NCBI RefSeq assembly: GCF_037126465.1
Contig: NC_088204.1
Coordinates: 19,908,804 to 19,972,803 of the forward strand
Reading direction: 5' to 3'
Source: Ornithodoros turicata
Lineage: Eukaryota > Arthropoda > Arachnida > Ixodida > Argasidae
DNA length: 64,000 nucleotides
Made by a program: the position numbers and the translations under genes
Shown: positions 1 to 9,038 of the stretch, in pieces
Position numbering within the stretch: the first letter of the stretch is position 1
How the letters are laid out: every line of letters starts with the position of its first letter
The notes under the pieces: generated by a model
The model's database searches: none
What the model saw: the letters and a program-made list of their open reading frames with translations, nothing else
Told to the model about the DNA's origin: nothing

Positions 1-630
1 TATGATTTTCGGCCTTTTGATAGGCTCAATACTTACACTCAGTCAGCCTAAATAAATGCATTGCATTTAGCAACAGCTATTTAGAAAAAAAAAAAGAAAT
101 AAGAAAAGGAGAAGGGAAGCTCCTAAAACTCTTTGAACTCCGTCTTTATGTACGCGAGGAGGTCTCGGAGCACAAATTACGTCTCATAATGAACTGATTA
201 TTACCCGGAAACTTCAGTACTATATTGTTAGACACTCCTTGGTTTTCACAGGGTACTTCACATTACACCAGACCTTTCGTTACTAGTTTCGTCACTAGTT
301 CAGTTGAGAATCCCCAGTGACCCGGAGTTCCTTATCTTCCTCAGAAGGCTTCCCTTTGTTTGCGGTGCAAAGAACGACGGGTACAGGTTTTGGGTCATCC
401 AACGCGCAACCAGCAAGAAGTGTCGAAAGATGGAAAATCCAGGGAACCGGTATCGAAAAATTGGCCGTATCTCAAAATAACGTGATCGAAGTCGCCGTTG
501 AAAAATAAACAACATGAACATGAAAATACAAACACCGACCTAACGTGCTGTTCCGTCGCGTCCGCCCCGCTAAGCCTAAGAGCCAAAAATGTGGATCTCG
601 TTCGCTAAAATGACTTGGACAGATAGCGAA
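1..630. other. No gene or known repeat recognised
   Basis: I see only short unsupported open frames in all six frames, with A-rich tracts near 87-105. No protein family, tRNA fold or inverted repeat was recognised here. Confidence 0.5.
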
Positions 631-633
631 ATT

Positions 634-763
634 TGATGCATGATGTAAAACCCCGAGACTAGGCAACACGAAGGGACAGACACAAACACGAAGTCTCAAA
701 AACACCTGTTCGTGTCTGTCCCTTCGTGCTCCCTAGTCTCGGGGTTTGACATCATGCATCATC
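634..763. repeat. Imperfect long hairpin (inverted repeat)
   Basis: Two arms of about 55 bases, roughly 634-692 and 708-763, are reverse complements apart from a few mismatches and indels around a short centre. The shared core contains GATGCATGATG, CCCCGAGACTAG and CGAAGGGACAGACAC. This could be a foldback MITE or a local inverted duplication. No target-site duplication was identified. Confidence 0.75.
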
Positions 764-2100
764 TTCAGCAGCTCGCTTGCTTCCTAGCCATTTTTTCATC
801 GGAATTTGTTGAGTTTGTGTGGTAAATAGTGATGTCGGACTTTTAAACATGGCATATCACCGTTCGAAGCAATCGAGCATTGTCATTGGTTTTCCTTTTT
901 TCGCGAACGTGAATTTGGGTTCCGGAAAAGACGGTTGCCCATTGCGTGGGCGGAAATAATTGTGCAGCAGTCGCTTGATCGATTTTTCTTATTGGTTCAC
1001 GTGGAGCGTTGACGAAAAAAAAAGAAGAAAATAATAAGATAAACATAAAAATAAATCGATCAATAAAAGAAAGAGAAGAACAAAGAGAGCTGCAGTTCTA
1101 AATGCAGTTATCCTGAGGAACATTTATCTGTGTGTAATCCGCTTGATCGCTGTTTCAACATTACGAACATTACAGGGCAGTCCTGTTGAACGTCACTGGA
1201 ATGTTTGTAAAGTCGGCCTTCCACTAATCGTAAATACGACAGATTCTCGTTAGCCTTATGAGACAGTTGATTGAGTAAGCACAAACCCGAAACGTCAAAA
1301 TCGGGCAAATTGATGTTTCATGTGAAGCTAATAAACTCATCTCAATTCTCTATACGCGCACCGAAAAAAGAAGACGGTTGTTGGTCTCTGGTTGTTGGCG
1401 ACAATGCCTCAGGCTCAGGCAATAATCCCTTTACGAGCAGCTAAGTAAGCTTTTGTTCTGGTCTCCAAGGTCATGCCCTAAGTCAGCGGTCCGGGAAAGT
1501 AAAGAGGACAGAGGAGCCAACAGGACGGTCAGGTGCGCACGCGCACGCTTGCTCGGCGGAAGGATACGATCCGCGCGGTTTTGCTGTCGCGTCACCAGAT
1601 GGCAACACAGAATGACGCCGTTCACGGGGCTTTGAGTGGGCGATTTTGCGTACTCACGTTTCATGCCTTTTTATAAAAACTATAAGTGGTAGACATATAA
1701 ATTTGATGTCTATCGATTCCTGAAATAATTCCAGAGAGAGTAATGGAAAAGTTTTTTTCGAAATGGCTATAGAAGTTTAATAAAACCTTTTCAAAGAGGG
1801 AGGAGAAAAATGGTGTATTTTTTTCGCATTCGTGACGTCGCCGTAAAATACATACGACATATATGAGAAATCCTGTAGCGTAATTCTCTTCATCTCGTCT
1901 TCCTCTTTATGATGAAAGCACCCGCGTCAAAATCTGCGCGGCGGTTACCGAGAGAAAGCATAAAAACTGTTCCATAGGAAATACATTGGGACGGAGAGCT
2001 GGTATGCCCTCTTAAGTAACCAAAGACGGTTCCTAGCCTTCAAACATATTTCATTGACATGTTTGTCCCACTGTAAATTACATGCCACATTAATACCCAA
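764..2100. other. Unassigned intergenic sequence
   Basis: No conserved coding segment was recognised. The stretch holds A/T-rich DNA and short frames without family motifs. The frames around 1108-1664 on both strands have no recognisable domain and are probably chance. Confidence 0.45.
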
Positions 2101-3400
2101 ATATTAAAATGAGTCAACTCTAATTAATTTATGCCCCTGGATACTATATTCAAACTCTATGCCCCTGGATACTATATTCAAACTCTGCTGTAGATTTTTT
2201 GTTTGTTAGCTGAGAGAAAACAGTTTTCCGACAGTTAATATGCATTCCCCAGTCGCCACACCATTTCGATATATTCTCTAAACATCCAGCAAGCAATTTT
2301 TGATTAGCAATGTTTCTGATAGGGCAATATATTAAACAATCATCTGCGAATAATCTAATAGTAACAGGACCATTAACACAAGATTCAATGTCATTAATAT
2401 AAATTAAAAATAAGAGAGGACCCAAAACTGATCCCTGTGGGACTCCTGATTTGATTTGCACATCATCAGATAAACCTGTCTGCAGATCTACATGTTGCGT
2501 TCTTCGTGACAGATACGCTGTTAGCCAGATGCGCGGATTTATTCCAGTACGTATCAGTTTCTAATTCAGTTTTTGATGTGGTATTTTATCAAACGCTTTG
2601 CAGAAATCAAGGCATATTATATCGACCTGAAGCCCCTGGTTGATAGCGCTAGTAAAGTCATGAATAGCTTCGATTAGCTGTGTGGTTGTGGACACTCCCT
2701 TCCTGAAGCTGTGTTGGTTCATACAAAAAAAAAATCCTATCTATACTTTCAAGGTAATCAGTTATATAATTGCTAATTATGTGCTCAAGTAGCTTACATG
2801 ATTGACTCGTCAGTGATGTAGGTCTGTAGTTTCTTATGTCTTCCATGTCACCAGATTTATGTACAGGAATTACTTTTGCTCTCCTCCAGTCATCTGGTAA
2901 ATTACACTCCGAAAGTGGTTTTATGGCAAAAAGGAAATAGGAGTTGATATCGGCATACCTACGGCAAGAATTCATTTGGTACTGAATCCGGTCCAGATGA
3001 CTTCTTAACATCTAATTTCAGGAGTAAGTTCAAAATACCTTCCCTAGACAAGCCAACTTCACTCCCTCTATTATCTACGGCTAATGTGGACAATTCTTCT
3101 TGATGTATTTCGAAGACCGATTCGAAGTATACATTAAAAGCATTGGTAACTTGCGACGGCTCCGATATCAACTTGCCATTATGACGTATTTTCTCAATTG
3201 ACTTATTTGATTTCGTGGGTTTGTCCTCATAAAAGTTTCCAAAGTAGTTGAACAATAACTACGCTTTGCTTCCTGTAACTTCGTCTTCAATACTGCCTTG
3301 TTGGCATTAAATGCAGCAGTGTGACCAGCGTGGCGTTGGCGCTTAAGTCGTCTTTTTAAGTGAATTATTTCACGAGAAACCTAGGGATTCCATTTTCGAA
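2100..3400 (-). mobile_element. Decayed non-LTR retrotransposon (LINE) reverse transcriptase fragment
   Basis: Read on the minus strand, three frames join across frameshifts into one reverse transcriptase. From about 3400 to 3260 is the linker after the missing endonuclease. From 3255 to 2960 is a pre-RT segment ending in SSGPDSVPNEFLP. From 3011 to 2658 is the early RT block with WRRAKVIPVHKSGD and NYRPTSLTS. From 2461 to 2150 are SGVPQGSVLGPLLFLIYIND and the catalytic FADD box. The endonuclease and the 3' half are absent and the frame is broken more than once, so it is not active. CR1/I/jockey-like by motif; the exact clade is not resolved. Confidence 0.82.
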
Positions 3401-3440
3401 TTATTTTAGGCCTGCTTGGGATATACTTTTCCAGGCAATA

Positions 3441-3660
3441 AGACACAGCATTTATAAATGCAACCGGGCTCGGTATTGGAGAGAAAAAGTGCATCGTATG
3501 CTATCGCCTTCATGTCGGCACAGTTCCCTTAGAAGTCGGCCCAGGACGCACATTCCCCCAGGGCGTGAGTCGTGACGTTGCCCACATACGTGAGGCCGAC
3601 AACGGCAAGCCCTATCACCACCACCACCACCTTTGCGTGCGCAAAAAATAGCGTGCTGCA
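3441..3660. repeat. MITE-family fragment split by a SINE
   Basis: Bases 3441-3511 and 3628-3655 together resemble the continuous stretch 25356-25436, sharing AGTGCATCGTA-GCT-TCGCC followed by TTTGCGTGCG. In this copy a SINE piece sits between the two halves. Confidence 0.55.
3511..3631 (+). mobile_element. SINE fragment (body only)
   Basis: It matches the 3' body of the tRNA-derived SINE family also seen at 20504, 23786 and 38961: GTCGGCACAGTTCCCTTAG, GGCCCAGGACGCACATTCC and the terminal GTGAGGCCGACAACGG, ending in a CCA/CAC-rich tail. The tRNA-like head is missing. Confidence 0.75.
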
Positions 3661-3803
3661 GCGCGCTCCTGGCTTGAATATGTTAGCGCAACACATTGGT
3701 AAACTTACAGCGTGCAGATAAAAATTGTTGAACGGTCAGGCAGCCTGACATCGTTGCATATCTTACGTGTCTTCTGTATTTGCGGAGCAGGTAAAGTCGA
3801 CAG
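3661..3803 (+). other. Upstream part of duplicated zinc-finger unit, copy 1
   Basis: This stretch aligns with 28520-28665 upstream of the second zinc-finger gene, sharing GCGCTCCTGGCTTGAATATG and TTTGCGGAGCAGGT. It marks the left part of the tandem duplication and may hold promoter or 5' UTR sequence. No TATA box or defined promoter element was identified. Confidence 0.65.
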
Positions 3804-4765
3804 CAGGGTTGTTAAAGTTACAGTTACATATACTCAGCTTCAAAAGTAATTAAGTTACAGTTAGAATTACTGACAGGAAAAAATACTGAGATACGGTTAC
3901 AAATACCTTGGAAAAGTATCCGAGTACGGGTGGAGTTACATTTTGCAATTCTGTACGCAGACCATATCTTTCGGCTTTGGCTCATAATAGGTGTCACTCT
4001 AGAGCCACAAAGACATCCCTTCTTGGGTAATCGTACGTTATTGCAGGTAAAACATTGAAAGGAATGCCTAAACTGGGGGTAACCGAGACAGGGACAAAAA
4101 TTGGCTCACTGAGCAACAAATAAACATTTTAATTGCCAAAAAATCTCACTGAATTTCGCATGGCCATCAGATCCATGGACTGAATATCTTATGCCCCGAC
4201 TAGTTCTCTGTGAGACTGCGATTCTGGTGGGTAAATTATATGAAATGTATACAATGAATGCAGTAAATCACACAAGCAAAAAATGTGCAGCACAGCACTA
4301 TCCACGTTCTGCAAACACAACACACAACTGAAGTATAAAGCGCCTCAACAGTGCCTGTACTCGCACACTTGTTTGAAAATCACACGATTGGTTCACACTG
4401 CGCATACATCACACTTGGTACTTCTTGTTCGCACGCAGTAGCACAGTCATCTCAAAGTTTTTGTCGGTCATCCGAGTACGCAGCTTAGTGCCCACAAGCC
4501 CCCCAAGGCTGAAGAGCCTTTCCACGGAGCTCTGCACTGCTTGGTAGCGCATGGAGGATCCCTAGTGTCAGCGCCCGCCCTTCGCGCCATCTCCTGCTCG
4601 GCGACGTTGTTTTGCCGTTTTTACTCAAAAAGACAGATACAAGTTACTGAAAAAAGTAATTAAGTTACAGTTAGAAGTGCGTGTTTGAAAATGTATCTAA
4701 TATTTCCTGAAAGGTATCTAAGTACACGTACTCAGATACTTTTACTAAGTTTCTTAACAACCCTG
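3804..4765 (-). mobile_element. hAT transposon, internally decayed, with intact ends
   Basis: The left end reads CAGGGTTGTTAAAG and the right end is its inverse, CTTAACAACCCTG after a mismatch. Both sides are flanked by the same 8-base duplication GTCGACAG (3796-3803 and 4766-4773). An 8-base duplication and CAG-type ends are diagnostic of hAT. On the minus strand about 4560-4420 translates to a hAT dimerisation-like tail containing SSVERLFSLGGLVGTKLRT. The rest of a transposase is not present, so this is a non-autonomous relic. Confidence 0.88.
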
Positions 4766-5134
4766 GTCGACAGGCAAACATGCTTTTAACAATGGGTAAT
4801 TTTAATCCGCCTTTAACAATGGGCTCACGTCAACAAAAGAGAAGGGACCAACCTGGGGAATTCTGCAAGAGTTGGCGGTGTGTGTCACAAGTGTCCACAT
4901 GATGATATCACCGATTTTCCCCTGTACGCATTTAGGGTAAAGGAGAATCAACGAAACATAAACATAGCCTCTATTAGGGTGACAAGTCCACTAAGTTCGG
5001 CTGGTGTAGACTTGTCCCATTCGTGGGCCAAATTTAGTGTATATCGAGCTAGTTCGTGTAGTACAACACGAAAATTCCGTCATGTTTACTACAAAGGCGA
5101 CTGCCTGAGTTCGCTTCCTGAGACGTATCGCTGG

Positions 5135-5766
5135 TGCGTCCTGGGGCCCGTCCTGCTCTGATCTTCATCGCGTCCACCAGCCCCTCGTTTTGGGGACACT
5201 GCGTTACAGCCTCCCTGTCTTGCACGCAGTCATCCAAACACAGGAGCGCATTTGTCTGGGAATACCACGAACATCAGAGACTTACTGTACTCTTGCTGAA
5301 GCACGGGAGAAGCCTGTTCCCCTTCTGCCCTTCTGCGAGATGGTGACACCCTTCGAGTATATACTCGCTATCTCACCCGTCACCCTCACCACTATCTCCG
5401 CCATATTGATGACCTCCTCAACCGCTCCCTCTTATGCGCCACCACTGTGGACCTTTGCGCGTCCTGCTATTTCGGCACCGTCCCCGGTCTTCAGCGCAAT
5501 CGTGACACTCCCGCACCTGTAGCCCTCCAACACGCTCTAGACTTTCTGCACTCCACGTATCAGAACCATCGCCAGGTATATACGGACGGCTCAGTCACGG
5601 CAGACAGCTCGGGCGCTGCATTTTATATCCCTGATTGGTGACTTTCAGCTAGCCCTTGCCCTCCCTACCCAACGCCCTCCACAGAAGCAGAGCTCCTCGG
5701 TATTCTGTCGGCTCTACAGCACTTTTGCTCGGCCTGCCGGATTCACAGTGGGTTTTTCTGACTGAC
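5135..5766 (+). mobile_element. LINE (I-like) fragment A1, RT end and start of RNase H
   Basis: Across two frames the sequence gives an RT thumb segment (TLRYSLPVLH, ERICLGIPRTSETYCTLAEA) followed by the start of an RNase H domain (VYTDGSVTADSSGAAFYIP). The first catalytic aspartate is in YTDGS. The match breaks at the second RNase H block near 5766 and resumes at 6632. A related but rearranged copy lies on the minus strand at 15845-18035. Frameshifts show it is inactive. Confidence 0.82.
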
Positions 5767-6631
5767 TGTCATGATCGTCTGCCATCTCACTCCAAAAATA
5801 GAGCAACAGACCGTGGTCTGGCTCCCCCGAAGTGTTTGGCGAAAAATGTATGTGGGAGGGAGTCTGTTTATCGATGTCATTGTACAAGTGATCCGGAGTC
5901 TTGGGCTTGCGGTTGTTAGAGCCATTAACTCAGGCTGACTTCGGCCAGGGTTCGGGTTTAAGGGAAAAGCACGTTGTGTATCCTATATCTTTCCGAGGTG
6001 TGTAACGGGAAACGTATCTTCGCGCACTATGTCTTCCTCCCCCGAGGAACATAATAAGAAGCCTGTAGACGCTAAGGCGTCACACATGGAATAAGTGTCA
6101 AAAACAAAGAGGGAGAAAGAAATGAAAAGACCTCGGGGAGCGTACTGGGATTAAGGGGATAGTTGGCAAGGTATAACCGCGAAGTGAGGACGGCTGAGGC
6201 CGTGGTGCCGACTCCGGACTTTGTGTGTGAGAACTCTGCGATGCGATGGACTGAGTGAGAACATCGCACGGGAGCCGTGTGCGGCTGTGGACTTTACATA
6301 CATCAAGAAACCACCAGCGCAAGAGTGTCGTGACCCGTCATCCTCGACTTTTCCACTGAACGCACCCAGCACCCGACTTCGCAGGAGCCCGACAGATATG
6401 TACCACACCAGTACTGTTGCACTGATGTCGTTGTTAGTTTTTGTTGTATTCTTCAGTAAAACCTTGCAAATGTCGACTCTTTGCTAGCCTCCCCATTTCC
6501 TTCTCGCCGAGGTCCAAATTGCCTGCACGGTGTGGCGTCACTGCCCGGGAAACTTAAACTAAGAGCGGACTGGTCTGTCCCTACTAGGCCATCCCCTCGG
6601 AGTTGGTGACGCACGAACCCGACCACAGTCC
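5767..6631. other. Insertion of unknown identity splitting LINE A1
   Basis: About 865 bases separate the two halves of the RNase H domain. No terminal inverted repeats or recognisable protein were found. The frames inside are short and family-free. A TGACTGA/TGACACTGA resemblance at the junctions hints at a target duplication but is not clean. Confidence 0.5.
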
Positions 6632-7100
6632 GTGACACTGACAGCAAGGCTTCACTGGATCTGCTGCTCTCTTTTCGCACCATCACAATATTCGCTCTCC
6701 ACGCGCTTAAGTATACTGCAAGTTCTCACACAACTCGCGGCCACTGGCCACTCTGTGGCGCGTCAGTGGATCCCGGGACACGTAGGCCTTCTTGGTAACA
6801 CCCGCGCAGACACAATAGCAAGACACGCAACATCTACCAGAGCTCTCCCTGCTACCCTTCTACCCCTAACGGCCTCTGCCTGTTCCCTGCATATTCGCCG
6901 GTGGCGCTGTGTCCGTACCCAGCTGTTCCGAGCGTACTGTACGTCGTATGATCATTTCTTACGTCTCATCGACCCCCTGTAGGACTATTGCCTGCTGTTG
7001 CAATAGAGCTGAATATTTTCTCCTCCATCGTCTTCGAATGAATGTTGCACGCACACCCTCACTCCTGTATAAAATGCGCCAGACGAACTCCCCCAGTTGC
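6632..7100 (+). mobile_element. LINE fragment A1, second half of RNase H and C-terminal region
   Basis: Continues the LINE at 5135 with VARQWIPGHVGLLGNTRADT, the conserved RNase H histidine block, then the downstream region (LRMNVARTPSLLYKMRQ). The same segment appears inverted at 15840-16135 and a diverged relative at 21700. A frameshift occurs near 6985. Confidence 0.82.
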
Positions 7101-7104
7101 ATAA

Positions 7105-7106
7105 CT

Positions 7107-7139
<33 letters not shown>

Positions 7140-7140
7140 T
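7105..7140. repeat. (AAT)n microsatellite
   Basis: About ten tandem AAT/ATA trinucleotides at the 3' margin of LINE A1; possibly derived from its tail. Confidence 0.9.
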
Positions 7141-7399
7141 TATTTCACCAATGACATTTGGTGAGGGGATACAGACAAAAAGCTGCAAGAACTGCAGCTT
7201 GACGAGGTCTGACCCCCCTTTGTACACTCGACAGATACAACAAAGCAATGACAAATAGCAAACCAGACAATGCAAAGCGAACAGCAATGACAAATAGCAA
7301 ACCAGACGAATTACGGAGTGAGACAATGGTAATGAACACAATGCATTCAGATGCATAAAACAGAAAAGCTATGAGAACACACGAAATAATATGACTATC

Positions 7400-8105
7400 C
7401 TAGTGAACATACATGGCCTTTATAGAGCGAATTGAAAGACAGCTGATGTTAATGTTGTTTTGGATATGGGAATTGATATGTCGTGGAAGATTATATGAAA
7501 CCAACTGTGAGCCATAATTAGTTCGTGCACACGGTGTGAAGTAGGGCTCATTGTAGCGTAGTTAATAAGAGGTTAATCTCATAGTTAAATTGGCTAGGGC
7601 TAGAAAGATGAGATTATTTTGCTTTACTGAAGTTACATATGTAATGGACATACGGGACTTATAGAGATCCATAATTCTGATTATGCTAAATTTCGCGAAG
7701 AGGGATCCTGTTGGATGTAAAAAGGGAACGTTTGCTATGTGACGAAGTACCTTCTTCTGACACAAAAGTAACCTTTCAAGATTTGTTTGCGTTGTGGTTC
7801 CCCAACTAGGTGACAGTATGTCAGGTGAGGGTAAACCAGTGCGTTATAGGTCATAACTTTTGCCTTAGTTGGAAGGACGTTTCTGTGTCGACCTAAAATG
7901 CCGATCACGGGCGATATTTTGTTAGTGATGTAACCAACGTGATTATCCCACGACATCGTATCAGTGAACCAGACGTCCAGCGACTTCACCTCCTTGACAA
8001 AAGATATCGTGCTTATACCGATAACAATAGATTCGGAGCAGGAAATAGCCTTATGCAGTGGGTGGAAAACAACAGCCTTTGTTTTAAGGGGGTTAATTAT
8101 CAAAT
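7400..8105 (-). mobile_element. LINE fragment, RT C-terminal region (CR1/L2-like)
   Basis: Minus-strand translation across a frameshift near 7740 gives INPLKTKAVVF, then a post-RT helical region (SWDNHVGYITNKIS, YNALVYPHLTYC) and CQKKVLRHIANVPFLHPTGS. These are typical of the segment after the FADD box in CR1/L2-like LINEs. The catalytic RT core is absent. Confidence 0.72.
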
Positions 8106-8139
8106 AATTTTTTTGTAGACCACGTGTAGAAGGTTGATA

Positions 8140-8672
8140 AGAAGTTGTTCATCTTTGTTGTTAAATCTGTGAGACACTTTCTGCTGCGTGGAAGCCGACA
8201 TTGAGCACTATCTATACTGCAACCGGTATCTCTCTTGGTTACCCCAACGTCTCTTTGGCCACTCTGCTCCCAGGCAGCACAATGTACTGAAAGTCGAGTG
8301 CAATAGGGGTGGACGGGTAGGTGGAAGGCCTTGAGCACACTCGTGAAACTAAAGAACATTGATAAGACACATACCGTCCACCCCTATTGCACTCGACTTT
8401 TAGTACATTGTGCTGCTTGGGCTCGGCCCAGTCTTGCACAACCAGGGGGCGGTTACGACTGCCCTCTTACCCTCTTGAGCTTTCTTGATGCCTTCGGTCT
8501 CTCGACCAGTCTCTAAGGCCCCCATTTTTGTGTGTGTGTGTGTGCGCTCGCGTGGTCTTTGGTTTGTTGTTGCTTTTGTTTTCTTCTTGGCTTTTATGGA
8601 ATAGCAAGTCGGTCTACGCCTGACCGACCTTTCCTCCCTTTCCTTTTTTCAATAAACATATCCCCCCCCCCC
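8140..8672 (+). repeat. Dispersed retroposon-like repeat R, copy 1
   Basis: It matches the inverted copy at 15253-15690: the core (AACCGGTATCTCTCTTGGTTA, GGTTACGACTGCCCTCTT), a GT-rich tract, and a 3' tail ending TTTTTTCAATAAACAT before a C run. The polyadenylation-like tail suggests a retroposon. A 151-bp MITE interrupts this copy. Confidence 0.65.
8270..8420. mobile_element. Foldback MITE with 4-base GCTC duplication
   Basis: About 45-base inverted ends containing GCAGCACAATGTACTGAAAG surround a short centre. It is flanked by GCTC at 8266-8269 and 8421-8424. The uninterrupted repeat near 15460-15475 has a single copy of that tetranucleotide, so it is the empty site. A second member lies at 12599-12740. 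No coding capacity. Confidence 0.85.
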
Positions 8673-8689
8673 CGACATCCGCTTCCGCG

Positions 8690-8857
8690 AAACTATGGCA
8701 TTACTGCATGGCATACTGCTATGGCATTACTGGCAAACTATGATGGCATTACTAATGCGTTACTAACCTCGAAAAAGTAATGAGTAATGTAATGCATTAG
8801 GTTTTTATAAAAGTAATGGCAATGCATTACAAAATAACAGTAATGTCCCCACCTCTG
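8690..8857. mobile_element. hAT-like terminal fragment
   Basis: Ends with CCCCACCTCTG, the inverse of a CAGAGGTGGGG-type hAT terminus, preceded by repeated TGGCATTAC/AATGCATTAC subterminal motifs. The other end was not located. It abuts the 5' side of zinc-finger exon 1. Confidence 0.55.
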
Positions 8858-8930
8858 GTTCTAGCACACGCGACCTCTGCTACCAGTCGACGGTGGGAGT
8901 TCAGCAAGATCTGTTGGCTTGAATGCAACT

Positions 8931-9038
8931 ATGAACAGGATCAGAGATGTCATCACAGAATTGGGCAACAAATGCATCGTCTGCCAGGAAGAGCAGGACT
9001 ACGTGGATTTCATGGAGCACATGCGGTCTCATGATCCC
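8931..9038 (+). CDS. Zinc-finger copy 1, coding exon 1
   Basis: Encodes 36 residues starting MNRIRDVITELG, then one C2H2 finger (CIVC ... HMRSH), ending in HDP at a GTAAGT donor. It is too short to stand out alone. It is supported by the equally long, conserved exon at 28763-28870 and by phase-0 joining to exon 2. Confidence 0.75.
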
